A model generated the notes under the pieces. That model was not told the origin of the DNA. It saw only the letters and a list, made by a program, of their open reading frames with translations, and did no database searches. DNA of 64,000 nt from Bradyrhizobium jicamae (GTDB taxonomy: Bacteria > Pseudomonadota > Alphaproteobacteria > Rhizobiales > Xanthobacteraceae): positions 1 to 64,000 of the forward strand of contig NZ_JAFCKQ010000024.1 in assembly GCF_018130215.1 (NCBI RefSeq). The letters are read 5' to 3'. Shown here in pieces: positions 24,913-32,946 of this stretch. The position numbers were made by a program, and so were the translations under genes. Every line of letters begins with the position of its first letter. The stretch's first letter is position 1.

Positions 24913-25868
24913 GCCCGGTTCTTCAGCACGAAGCAGGCCCCGCCGGCCTTGCGGATACGGTTGCAGAGGCCGTCGGCCTCGGGGCGCGTGTCGGCGCCAA
25001 TGCGCACCTGGTAGAAGGTGGCGCTGCCGCGAGTGCGCAGCCGCGAACTGAGCAGGCTGGGGTCCTGGTCGCCGATCACGGCGGAGAGGCTCTTGATCGC
25101 GCGGGCATACATCGCCAGCGCCTTGTCGCGGCTGAAGCCGGCGGCCAATTGCACGCCCCACAGTTTCGCCGCCGACAGCGTGACGTGCTCCTCGAGCCCG
25201 GCCACGAACGGGTTCGGCGCGCGCTTCAACAGCGCCATCAGCTCGCGGCAGCTCGCCGTCGGCCTGCGCTCGGGCATCTTGCCGTTGCGCCCCGCGGCGG
25301 CCCAGTCGTCGACGCTGGAGCCTGTAATCGCATACACATAGGCGCGCGTCTGCTGCGGCATGTAGCCTGACCCGGCGAGCCACTCCTGGATCCTGCGCGG
25401 GCCGGCATTGTAGGCCGCCGCCGCAAGGCCGAGATTGCCGAACTGGCCGCGCAGCTCGCTGAGGAACTCCGCCGACTTCGGCAGCGCCTGCACGGGATTG
25501 AAGGGATCGAGCAGCCCACGCTCGCTGGCGGTGCCGGGCATGAACTGCGCGATCCCCTGCGCCTGCTGGCCGTTGCGGGTGACGGGGCCGACCGCATCGG
25601 CCTGGAAGCGGCTCTCCTGCCAGATCACCCGGGCGAAGAATTCGAGCGGCAGGTCGTTCGCCCGCGCCGCCGACTCGATCATCAGGCACATCGCCTCGCG
25701 GGTGTCGCTCTCGCGCGCGTCCGGCGGCGTCTGGGGAGGCATCGCGAGCTCCTCGACGCTTGGATGCACGTAGAGTGGCGCCGCTGACGGGCTATCCTGC
25801 GCGCCGGCATGGACCGGCACGGCCAGCGTGGCCAGCATGCTCAGTCCGGCATACAGGGCTGTTCGCAT
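24909..25868 (-). CDS. Lytic murein transglycosylase (SLT domain) with SPOR-like C terminus
   Basis: A 319-residue exported enzyme that cuts the glycan strands of peptidoglycan to anhydromuropeptides. The signal peptide covers about residues 1-24 (MRTALYAGLSMLATLAVPVH). The SLT domain has the catalytic Glu in ARVIWQESRFQADAVG, with AQGIAQFMPGTA and LAAAAYNAGPRRI motifs. The C terminus (TFYQVRIGADTRPEADGLCN then GGACFVL) looks like a SPOR-type domain that would bind denuded septal glycan. I take the Met at 25868 that begins the signal peptide, not the frame opening at 25892. Confidence 0.92.
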   Translation of the reverse strand: MRTALYAGLSMLATLAVPVHAGAQDSPSAAPLYVHPSVEELAMPPQTPPDARESDTREAMCLMIESAARANDLPLEFFARVIWQESRFQADAVGPVTRNGQQAQGIAQFMPGTASERGLLDPFNPVQALPKSAEFLSELRGQFGNLGLAAAAYNAGPRRIQEWLAGSGYMPQQTRAYVYAITGSSVDDWAAAGRNGKMPERRPTASCRELMALLKRAPNPFVAGLEEHVTLSAAKLWGVQLAAGFSRDKALAMYARAIKSLSAVIGDQDPSLLSSRLRTRGSATFYQVRIGADTRPEADGLCNRIRKAGGACFVLKNRA

Positions 25869-25959
25869 CGCAATCCTGTTCCCGCGCGGCACGGCTTGAC
25901 ACGCGACGTTCCTGGTCTAGCTATGGCTGACAATGATGGCGCGCAGAAGGGAGCGCAAC

Positions 25960-26895
25960 ATGGCGGCAAGTTCGGACGATCAACTCGGCTTCGCGCCCGA
26001 CGACGATGCTCCCGTTGGCTACATGAAGCGCACCCGCGATTATTATGCGGCGATCGGCTACACCACGCCGTACCATTGGGCGCACTACACCTCAGCGCCG
26101 TTCCAGCCACTGAACAAGCCGCTCAGCCGCTCCCGCGTCGCGATCATCACGACCGCGGCACCGTTCGATCCCGCCAAGGGCGACCAGGGTCCGGGCGCGA
26201 AATATAACGGCGGCGCCAAGTTCTATTCGGTCTATGACGGCGATACGTCGAAGCCACATGATCTGCGAATCTCCCACATCGCCTATGACCGCGTTCACAC
26301 CTCGGCCAAGGATAGCGGCACCTGGTTCCCGCTGGCGCAGTTGAAGCGGCTTGCCGAGGCCGGCACAATCGGCGAGGTCGCACCGCGCTTCTTCGGCGCG
26401 CCGACCAACCGCAGCCATCGCGTCACCATCGAGACCGACGCGCCCGAAATTCTCAAGCGCTGCCGGGCCGACGGCGTCGATGCCGCGGTGCTGGTGCCGA
26501 ACTGCCCGGTCTGCCACCAGACCGTCAGCCTGGTCGCGCGGCATCTCGAGGCCAACGGCATCCCGACCGTCGTGATGGGTTGCGCGAAGGATATCGTCGA
26601 GCACGCGGCGGTATCGCGCTTCCTGTTCTCGGATTTTCCGCTCGGCAATTCCGCCGGCAAGCCGAACGATATGGCCTCGCAGGCCTTCACGCTCGAGCTG
26701 GCGCTGCGCGTGCTGGAATCCGCCCCGGGTCCGCAAACCACCGTACAGTCCCCGCTGCGCTGGAGCGAGGAGCATTCCTGGAAGCGCGACTACAGCAATG
26801 CGGATGCCCTGAGCGCCGAGGAGCTGGCGCGCCTGCGCCGCGAATTCGACGCGCAGAAGGAGATCGCCAAGGGCCTCCGCGAGCGCGTCGCGTAG
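25960..26895 (+). CDS. GrdB-like reductase family protein (glycine/sarcosine/betaine reductase B subunit family) with Cys
   Basis: A 311-residue protein of the GrdB/PrdB-like family (PF07355). Classical members are selenoprotein subunits of clostridial glycine, sarcosine, betaine or D-proline reductases and carry selenocysteine in a V-P-G-U motif. Here the equivalent segment is VLVPNCPVCHQTV with C182 and C185, so a Cys pair replaces it. The GIPTVVMGCAKDIVEH and FPLGNSAGKPNDM segments are also family-like. No GrdA, GrdC or thioredoxin partner gene is adjacent, so a Stickland reductase is unlikely. A redox or thiol-transfer reaction is inferred. GGGAG 6 bases before the ATG at 25960 fixes the start. 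Confidence 0.75.
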   Translation: MAASSDDQLGFAPDDDAPVGYMKRTRDYYAAIGYTTPYHWAHYTSAPFQPLNKPLSRSRVAIITTAAPFDPAKGDQGPGAKYNGGAKFYSVYDGDTSKPHDLRISHIAYDRVHTSAKDSGTWFPLAQLKRLAEAGTIGEVAPRFFGAPTNRSHRVTIETDAPEILKRCRADGVDAAVLVPNCPVCHQTVSLVARHLEANGIPTVVMGCAKDIVEHAAVSRFLFSDFPLGNSAGKPNDMASQAFTLELALRVLESAPGPQTTVQSPLRWSEEHSWKRDYSNADALSAEELARLRREFDAQKEIAKGLRERVA

Positions 26896-26903
26896 GCCTC
26901 TTG

Positions 26904-27917
26904 TCAATGCGCTTGCAGCAGCGCCCCGCCCGTCTCGCCTGAGCCGGCCTGGGCGTGGCCGCCATAGCTCCGCGCCAGGGCAGCGCAGGTCATCAGCTGG
27001 ATCTGATGGAACAGCATCAGGGGCAGCACGATCAGCCCGACCGGTTGACCCGCCAGCATCAGGCTCGCCATCGGCAGTCCGCTTGCCAGACTCTTCTTCG
27101 AGCCACAGAACATGATGGCGATGCGATCCTCGCGGGAGAAGCCGAGCAGGCCGCTGCCGAAATGGGTGATCAGCAGCACCAGCGCCAGCAGAACCATGTC
27201 GATCCCGAACACGGTGACCATCTGGGTCGCGTTGACCTGGTGCCAGATGCCGTGGCTCACCCCATCGCTGAACGCGGTGTAGACGATGAGCAGGATCGAG
27301 CCGCGATCGACCAGGCCAAGCAGCCGATGATGCCCGATGACCCAGCCGCCGATCAGCGGCCGCGACAATTGTCCCGCCAAGAACGGCAGCAGCAATTGAA
27401 CGACGATGTCGAGCGCGGCGGTCCCGGAGAACCCGCCATGACTCGAGAGCAGGGCGCCGGCCAGCAGCGGCGTCGCGACGATGCCGACCAGGTTGGATGC
27501 GGTCGCCGAGCATAGCGCCGCCGACACGTTGCCGCCCGCGATCGAGGTGAAGGCGACCGACGACTGCACTGTCGACGGCAGGATGCAGATCAGGATCACG
27601 CCGGTCCACAGCGCCGGTGTCAGCAGATGCGGCGCCAGCGCGTGCGCCGCGAGCCCGAGCAGCGGGAACAGTCCGAAGGTGGCGAGGAAGATCACCAGAT
27701 GCAGCCGCCAGTGCCGGGCGCCGACCAGCGCCTCCGTCGTCGACAGCCGCGCACCATGCAGGAAGAACAGCAGCGCGATCGCCACATCGGTCGCATGACC
27801 GCCGATCGCGGTCCCCACCCCGTGCAGCGGCAGCAGCGTGGCGAGGCCGACCATGCCGACGATGGCGGCAATGTAGGGATCGACAGGGATCGACGAGCGC
27901 AGGCGGCTGATGGTCAT
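26904..27917 (-). CDS. Bile-acid:sodium symporter family transporter (SBF-like, YfeH type)
   Basis: A 337-residue membrane protein of the SBF-like/BASS superfamily with about 10 hydrophobic segments. Signatures are ALLFFLHGARLSTTEAL near residues 48-64, ILPSTVQSSVAFTSIAGGNV (the discontinuous-helix region) and CGSKKSLASGLPMA. Such YfeH proteins are putative Na+-coupled organic acid transporters; substrate unknown. It is divergent from a LysR gene, which probably controls it. The Met at 27917 matches the family N terminus; the frame stays open further upstream. Its end is 8 bases from the end of the convergent GrdB-like gene. Confidence 0.88.
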   Translation of the reverse strand: MTISRLRSSIPVDPYIAAIVGMVGLATLLPLHGVGTAIGGHATDVAIALLFFLHGARLSTTEALVGARHWRLHLVIFLATFGLFPLLGLAAHALAPHLLTPALWTGVILICILPSTVQSSVAFTSIAGGNVSAALCSATASNLVGIVATPLLAGALLSSHGGFSGTAALDIVVQLLLPFLAGQLSRPLIGGWVIGHHRLLGLVDRGSILLIVYTAFSDGVSHGIWHQVNATQMVTVFGIDMVLLALVLLITHFGSGLLGFSREDRIAIMFCGSKKSLASGLPMASLMLAGQPVGLIVLPLMLFHQIQLMTCAALARSYGGHAQAGSGETGGALLQAH

Positions 27918-27990
27918 GGCAGGGTCCTTCCCTGCCCCTAGATGCCCGCTCGGCCAGCAATTGTGAACCGTGCTTACCGACGTTATTGTA

Positions 27991-28005
27991 ATTGCGATTT
28001 GCAAT
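27991..28005. promoter_or_regulatory. LysR-type T-N11-A box
   Basis: ATTGC-GATTT-GCAAT is a perfect interrupted palindrome with the T-N11-A pattern of LysR binding sites. It lies between the divergent SBF-like and LysR genes and overlaps the first possible ATG of the LysR gene at 28004. Confidence 0.55.
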
Positions 28006-28876
28006 GACCGCTCAGGCACCAGCCATGCTCGACCCGACCCAGCTCGAGACCTTCCTCACCGTCGCGCAAACGCAGAACTTCACCGAGGCCGGCCGCCGCC
28101 TCGGCCTGAAGCAATCGACGGTGAGCCAGCACATCCGCAAGCTCGAGGCTGCGGCCGGCCGCCGCCTGTTCGTGCGCGACACCCATTCGGTGGTGCTGAC
28201 GGCCGACGGCGAGGCCATGACGGGCTTTGCGCGTCCGATCCTGGAGGCCAACGCCCGTGCCCGCGACTATTTCGCGGGATCGCAGGTGCGCGGCAAGATC
28301 CGGTTCGGCGCTGCGGAGGATTTCGCAAGCTCGCGCCTGCCCGACCTCTTGCGCGATTTCGTCCGCCGGCACCCGCAGGTCGATCTCGAGCTGACGGTGG
28401 GCCTGACCGGCCTGCTCTACCAGCAGCTCGATGCCGGTGAGCTCGATCTCGTGCTGGGCAAGCGCAGGCCGGGAGACGCGCAGGGCCAGTTGGTGTGGCA
28501 AGACCGCCTGGTGTGGACTTCAGCGCCGGGCAAACGCCTCGATCCGGATCAGCCGCTGCCCCTCATTCTCTACGCGCAACCGAGCGTCAGCCGTGGTGCG
28601 GTGCTCGAGGCGATGGAGCGCTTCGGGCGACCGTGGCGCATCGTCTGCTCGAGCGGCAGCCTCAGCGGCCTGCGCGCCGCGGCGCTCGCCGGCCTCGGCA
28701 TCACCCCGCAGGCGCAAGGGTTGATTCCTGACGGCCTTGTGGAAGTAGCGGCGTCAGGGCTGCCGCCGCTCGGCAGCGTCGAATTCGTGGTTCGCGCGGC
28801 GCGGCGGCCCAGGCGCGGCCCGGCGGTCGAACTGGCCCAGGCGATCACGGCGCAAGGCGGCCGGCTTCGCCCGTAG
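28004..28876 (+). CDS. LysR family transcriptional regulator
   Basis: A LysR regulator of about 290 residues. The N-terminal winged helix-turn-helix is LETFLTVAQTQNFTEAGRRL then GLKQSTVSQHIRKLE, followed by the periplasmic-binding-like effector domain from about residue 95. It is divergent from the SBF-like transporter gene, so it most likely regulates that gene in response to the transported compound. Two starts are possible: ATG at 28004 or ATG at 28025 (MLDPTQLETF). A LysR box overlaps 28004, which favours 28025 (283 residues). No ribosome site is clear at either. Confidence 0.92.
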   Translation: MTAQAPAMLDPTQLETFLTVAQTQNFTEAGRRLGLKQSTVSQHIRKLEAAAGRRLFVRDTHSVVLTADGEAMTGFARPILEANARARDYFAGSQVRGKIRFGAAEDFASSRLPDLLRDFVRRHPQVDLELTVGLTGLLYQQLDAGELDLVLGKRRPGDAQGQLVWQDRLVWTSAPGKRLDPDQPLPLILYAQPSVSRGAVLEAMERFGRPWRIVCSSGSLSGLRAAALAGLGITPQAQGLIPDGLVEVAASGLPPLGSVEFVVRAARRPRRGPAVELAQAITAQGGRLRP

Positions 28877-28895
28877 ATCCCAGCTCAGCTGCCAC

Positions 28896-29930
28896 CTATG
28901 GGCTGACGGCGCCGAGCATTCCGGTGCGCTCGTGGCAGTCGAGATATTCGAAGAACTGCTCGTCCGCGGCGGCGACCGTGACCTCGTGATACAGCCGGAG
29001 CTTGGCATTCGGCCCGAGCGTCGACAGGTACTTCATCGCCGCGCCGAAGATCCGGACATGGGTCGGATGCGATTCTGCCCAGCGCTCCAGTGCCGCGAGA
29101 CTCTTCCACCAGCTCTGGCCGTAGGACTTCTCGGTGGGAGCACCGCCGGCGTCGAGCACGCGCATGTAGCGGTTGGCATAGCAGCCGATCGGCGCACCCT
29201 CGTCGCGCAGGAAATCCATGCCTTCGCGCAACACCGGCTCGACGTCGTCGAGATACATCTTCCGCTCGGAGGCCTCGGTGTCGCTCCAGTCCTGGCCGGA
29301 GCGGATCAGGCAGAGATTGTCGTGGGCAACCACGCGGATGCGCGCACCGTCACGGACGACGCGCGGCTCGCCGCCCGGCGTCATTGCATCGGTCTGCGAC
29401 AGCGGGATGCGGTCGCGCATGCCGCCCCAGTAGGCGTGCTCCTGCACCTCCCCGCTCATGCCGTCGGCGAGGACGGCCACACCTTCGGGCCGGCCGAGCG
29501 ACGAGAACAGCGTCTCGTAGCGCTCGACACGGGGCCGCAGCACCTCGATGAAGCGGCCGACGCCAGCTCCCGGCTCGCTGCCGGTCCAGGCGTCGCGGGC
29601 TTTCGGAAGGAAAGCATCGAAGCGCGCGGCATCGTCCCAATAGGCGACCGAGACGACGTTGGTGAACCCGGCCTGGTCGACATATTGCGCGCGGTCCCAA
29701 TGCGTCGGGCCGTTCTCCCCGGCAAAGCGCGTCGCAATCCCGGCAAGCGCCTTCGTCGCAGCCGCGGTCGGCTCGCCGCGATATTGCGCGCCGAAATAGG
29801 CCATGGTCACGCTTTTGACGGCCGGCTTGTGGCGCGCGACGAAGGACGGGTAAGGCGGCGTGTAGTCGTCGGGCACGCGCCGATGACGGGACCGCGCGGT
29901 CTGCAGATGTGAGGGAATCGCGGATTCCAT
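28896..29930 (-). CDS. oxd: Aldoxime dehydratase (phenylacetaldoxime dehydratase family, heme enzyme)
   Basis: A 344-residue haem lyase that dehydrates aldoximes to nitriles. The start MESAIPSHLQTARSRHRRVP and PPYPSFVARHKPAVKS are typical of Oxd proteins. Histidines in SHPTHVRIFG (288, 291) and LYHEV (315) are candidates for the proximal haem ligand and the distal catalytic histidine known from OxdA; the exact match needs an alignment. With the upstream nitrilase on the same strand it forms an aldoxime-to-nitrile-to-acid pathway. A dispersed repeat separates the two, so an internal promoter or processing is possible. The ATG at 29930 is preferred to the longer frame. Confidence 0.88.
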   Translation of the reverse strand: MESAIPSHLQTARSRHRRVPDDYTPPYPSFVARHKPAVKSVTMAYFGAQYRGEPTAAATKALAGIATRFAGENGPTHWDRAQYVDQAGFTNVVSVAYWDDAARFDAFLPKARDAWTGSEPGAGVGRFIEVLRPRVERYETLFSSLGRPEGVAVLADGMSGEVQEHAYWGGMRDRIPLSQTDAMTPGGEPRVVRDGARIRVVAHDNLCLIRSGQDWSDTEASERKMYLDDVEPVLREGMDFLRDEGAPIGCYANRYMRVLDAGGAPTEKSYGQSWWKSLAALERWAESHPTHVRIFGAAMKYLSTLGPNAKLRLYHEVTVAAADEQFFEYLDCHERTGMLGAVSP

Positions 29931-29953
29931 GGCAATTGCCTCCGGTTGTCCAA

Positions 29954-30007
29954 GAGCGTTTTTCGAGCGAAGTGGATACCGTTCGCGCGAAGAAAACGCG
30001 TCAAAAC
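29954..30007. repeat. GAGCGTTTTC-type intergenic repeat, copy A
   Basis: GAGCGTTTTTCGAGCGAAGTGG ... GTTCGCGCGAAGAAAACGCG TCAAAAC; the ends GCGTTTT and AAAACGC are inverted. Shared with copies at 32239-32290 and 39894-39930. Copies A and B flank the nitrilase/AraC genes. Confidence 0.8.
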
Positions 30008-30051
30008 ACGAATCCAGCCCCGCTCCGATCCCGTCGGATCGGGGCTCTCGG

Positions 30052-31068
30052 TTAGCTCGCGGCCGCGTCGAGCTCGTCGCCCGCGAGACTGTCGAGCGGC
30101 AGCGCAAAATGCTCGACGCGCTTCGAGGGCTTCTTGTTGAGCAGGAGACGCGTGACGTCGGGCCGCGAATAATGTCCGGCCGGATCGGCCGCGTTCTTGG
30201 CGACGCCGATTGCGCCGAGATCGATATCGGCGATCAGGAGGCCTTCCTGCTCCGGCGGAAGTTTTTCGGCGATCGAGCTGCCGTCCGGGCCGTAGATCGC
30301 CGCATGGCCGCCACCGACATGCAGCAGCGCATGCTTGTCCTCGCGGTCGCACATCTCGTCGACCATCGCCTGCGAGACGGTGGCGCAAGGCGCCAGCACG
30401 AAGCAGGAGCCTTCCACCGCATAGACGCGCGAGGCCGCGTTGTTGACCTCCCAGCCGAGCGCCGGCGCGAACGGATCGTACAGCGAGAAGCTCGGCCAGG
30501 CCGCGACATGGACCTGCTCGTTCTGCGCGTACATCGCGTATTTCGACAACGGTTGCAGATGCTCCCAGCAGCACAGTGCGCCGAGACGGCCAATACCGGG
30601 ACGGTCATGAACCGCCAGATCGCTGCCGTCGCCCTCGCCATAGACGGTGCGCTCGGCATGGGTCGGCCGCAGCTTGCGCCGCTTTGCAATGGTTTCGCCG
30701 TCGGGCCCGATCAGCCATTGCGCCAGATAGAGGCTGCCGCCGTCGCGCTCGGACAGGCCGAGCACGGCAGTCATGCCGGTCTTCTTCACCGCGAGCCTGA
30801 GGCGCTCGGCCTGCGGGCTGTCATAGGAGAGCGAGTTGTCGAAATAGCGCTGCACAAAGCCGCGCCCGATCGCCCAGGCCGGCGAGTCCAGCCAGATGTA
30901 CCAGGGATAGCCGGGGATGAAGGCCTCCGGGAACGCGATCAGCTTGGCGCCCTTGCCGGCTGCCTCCTCGATCAACGCAATGGTCTTGGTCACTGACGCA
31001 TCGAGATCGAGCCAGGCGGGCGCCGCCTGCACCACCGCAACGCGATATTTCGGATGTTCGATGCCCAT
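30052..31068 (-). CDS. nit: Nitrilase
   Basis: A 338-residue enzyme of the nitrilase branch that hydrolyses nitriles directly to carboxylic acid and ammonia. The catalytic triad is E48 (AFPEAFIPGYP), K132 (KRRKLRPTHAE) and C167 in LCCWEHLQP. The TVYGEGDGSD stretch after the lysine is nitrilase-specific. The perfect GAGGAGG ribosome site 6 bases before the ATG at 31068 decides the start over a longer frame. It precedes the aldoxime dehydratase gene and is divergent from an AraC gene. A hairpin CCGATCC-CGTC-GGATCGG (30025-30042) follows the stop. Confidence 0.95.
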   Translation of the reverse strand: MGIEHPKYRVAVVQAAPAWLDLDASVTKTIALIEEAAGKGAKLIAFPEAFIPGYPWYIWLDSPAWAIGRGFVQRYFDNSLSYDSPQAERLRLAVKKTGMTAVLGLSERDGGSLYLAQWLIGPDGETIAKRRKLRPTHAERTVYGEGDGSDLAVHDRPGIGRLGALCCWEHLQPLSKYAMYAQNEQVHVAAWPSFSLYDPFAPALGWEVNNAASRVYAVEGSCFVLAPCATVSQAMVDEMCDREDKHALLHVGGGHAAIYGPDGSSIAEKLPPEQEGLLIADIDLGAIGVAKNAADPAGHYSRPDVTRLLLNKKPSKRVEHFALPLDSLAGDELDAAAS

Positions 31069-31161
31069 GATGTCCTCCTCGCCGCCGGCGATGCGGCCGG
31101 TTCGCACTTGATCGGCCCCGCTGGCCTCTGACATCATGCTGCTCCCAAACCGGGACTGGCG

Positions 31162-31191
31162 TTCGACTGGGGCGGAAGGAAAATTCGACTG
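31162..31191. promoter_or_regulatory. Direct repeats, candidate AraC-type operator
   Basis: TTCGACTG occurs at 31162-31169 and again at 31184-31191, 22 bases (two helical turns) apart, as AraC-family proteins prefer. A related GCGACTGG is at 31242-31249. All lie between the divergent nitrilase and AraC genes. Confidence 0.5.
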
Positions 31192-31271
31192 CCGAGCCGA
31201 TTTGCCGGCCGGCGCCCGGTACGGAGCTTGCTTTGGATCGAGCGACTGGCGCCTAGTGAAGGGAGCAAATC

Positions 31272-32228
31272 ATGCCGGCCCTGTTCACCACGGACAACGC
31301 ACCCACCCACCGGCGCCTCGCGCTCTGGCAGGACATCGTCTGCGACGTCTTCGTCCAGCTCGACTGCAAGTCCGACCTCGGAGGCGCCTTCCACGGCGCC
31401 ATCACGTCTTCGCAACTCGGCCGGGTCAAATGCTCGGACGTCTCGTCGGGCCGGCAGCGGGTGTTCCGCACGCCGTCACGGATCGCACGCGCCAGCGAGG
31501 ACTATGTGCTGTTCGCGCTGGGGCGGCACGGCACCGGCGCCGTGCTCCAGGACGGCCGCGAGACCGTGATCCAGCCGGGCGAATTCGCGTTCTACGACAC
31601 CACCCGACCCTACGAGCTGCGGTTCGATAACGATTTCACGCAGACCATTTTCCAGGTGCCGCGCGAGATGCTGCATCGGCGCTTTGCCGGCTCCCAGAAT
31701 TTCACAGCGACCACGTTCACGTCTGACGGCCCCGTGCAGCGGCTCGCCTATCAGTTCATCGCTTCTCTGGCCGACGTCGCCGACAGGCTCGATGCCGACA
31801 GTGCGATCCGGCTCGCCGATCAGGCTGCGGACCTGCTGGCGATGGCCATGAGCGAACGGCTCGGCGGCGCGGGACTTCCGGCCTCGACCCACCGTTCGGC
31901 GCTGCTGTATCGGCTCAAGGCGCATGTACTGGCGCATCTGCCGAACCCTGATCTCGGCCTTGCCGAGACCGCCGCGGCGTTCGGCATCTCGCCGCGTTAC
32001 GTCAACAGCCTGTTCGGGGATGAAGGGACCTCGTTCCAGCGCTTCGTGCTGGCGCAGCGGCTCGAGCACTGCAAGCGCGACCTCGCCTCGCCGGCGCACG
32101 CGCACCGCCACATCGGCGAAATCGCCTTTGCCTGGGGCTTCAACGATCTCTCGCATTTCGGCCGCGTGTTCCGCGAACACTACGGCCTGTCGCCGCGCGA
32201 CTGGCGGCAAAGCCGGCTGCCGAACTGA
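31272..32228 (+). CDS. AraC family regulator of the aldoxime/nitrile genes
   Basis: A 318-residue AraC-family activator with an N-terminal AraC-binding-like domain (ALWQDIVCDVF at about 18-28, YDTTRPYELRFDNDFTQTIFQ near 109-129) and the C-terminal two-helix-turn-helix domain (LAETAAAFGISPRYVNSLF and IGEIAFAWGFNDLSHFGRVF). It is divergent from the nitrilase-aldoxime dehydratase genes. AraC-type activators adjoin Oxd/nitrilase clusters in other bacteria, so this is very likely the pathway activator, with an aldoxime or nitrile as inducer. AAGGGAG precedes the ATG at 31272. Confidence 0.93.
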   Translation: MPALFTTDNAPTHRRLALWQDIVCDVFVQLDCKSDLGGAFHGAITSSQLGRVKCSDVSSGRQRVFRTPSRIARASEDYVLFALGRHGTGAVLQDGRETVIQPGEFAFYDTTRPYELRFDNDFTQTIFQVPREMLHRRFAGSQNFTATTFTSDGPVQRLAYQFIASLADVADRLDADSAIRLADQAADLLAMAMSERLGGAGLPASTHRSALLYRLKAHVLAHLPNPDLGLAETAAAFGISPRYVNSLFGDEGTSFQRFVLAQRLEHCKRDLASPAHAHRHIGEIAFAWGFNDLSHFGRVFREHYGLSPRDWRQSRLPN

Positions 32229-32238
32229 GCGCTGCCAT

Positions 32239-32290
32239 AGCGTTTTCGAGCAACGTGGAGACCGGTTCGCGTGAAGAAAACGCGTCAAAC
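32239..32290. repeat. GAGCGTTTTC-type intergenic repeat, copy B
   Basis: AGCGTTTTCGAGCAACGTGG ... ACCGGTTCGCGTGAAG AAAACGCGTCAAAC, nearly the same as copy A. It directly follows the AraC gene. A small perfect palindrome CTTTTGC-AAC-GCAAAAG lies just after it at 32302-32318 and may help end that transcript. Confidence 0.8.
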
Positions 32291-32443
32291 CTGAAATCAG
32301 CCTTTTGCAACGCAAAAGCTACCGCGAAGTCCGGGGCGACGCGGATGCAAGGAATTTACGTTAACTGCAACAGGTTCCAACGACGAGTTCCACATCGCGG
32401 CATATCCCGGTACAGTCCGGCCATTCAATTGGAGGATTTTCCG

Positions 32444-32797
32444 ATGCAGGACCGGCGCCAAGGCCCGCGCGACAAGGTGCTCTATGGCGGGGTCGCGGCA
32501 ATCAACGAGCGCGGCTCCACGATGGATTGCCTCGTTCGCAACATCGGCGAGGGTGGCGCCTGCGTCGAGTTCGAGACGGCGGCGAAACTGCCGGAAGAGA
32601 TGAACCTGACCATCGCACGCCGCGGCCGTTCTTACCTCACGCGGATGATCTGGCGCCAGGCCAACAAGGTCGGCCTTGCCTTCCGGATCATGACCTCGGA
32701 CACCCCGGTCAGCGATCTCGACGAGCGGCTGCGCCGCAGCGAGATCAAGAAACGGCAGCTGCAGCGACGGATCAAGGAATTGCTCGGCGAAGGCTGA
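32444..32797 (+). CDS. PilZ domain protein
   Basis: A 117-residue single-domain PilZ protein, expected to bind cyclic di-GMP, so it may sense the signal made by PleD-type enzymes. The RxxxR motif is R5-Q-G-P-R9; the second motif is N-I-G-E-G-G where the family norm is D/N-x-S-x-x-G, so the Ser is replaced by Gly and binding may be altered. The C-terminal part is a charged helix (DERLRRSEIKKRQLQRRIKE). GGAGG 8 bases before the ATG at 32444 decides the start. It lies alone. Confidence 0.88.
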   Translation: MQDRRQGPRDKVLYGGVAAINERGSTMDCLVRNIGEGGACVEFETAAKLPEEMNLTIARRGRSYLTRMIWRQANKVGLAFRIMTSDTPVSDLDERLRRSEIKKRQLQRRIKELLGEG

Positions 32798-32946
32798 GCC
32801 GCGTCCGCTTCCGGCGGACTGGCCCGGTTTCGGGACCTGATACTCCATTCCGGCAAGCCGCCCGGCGTTTTCGGGGGTTGCAAAGCACAGGCCAATCCAG
32901 CATGCGGTAGGCCTGTCCATGCCGGAACGGAGAGCAACTTCACGAC

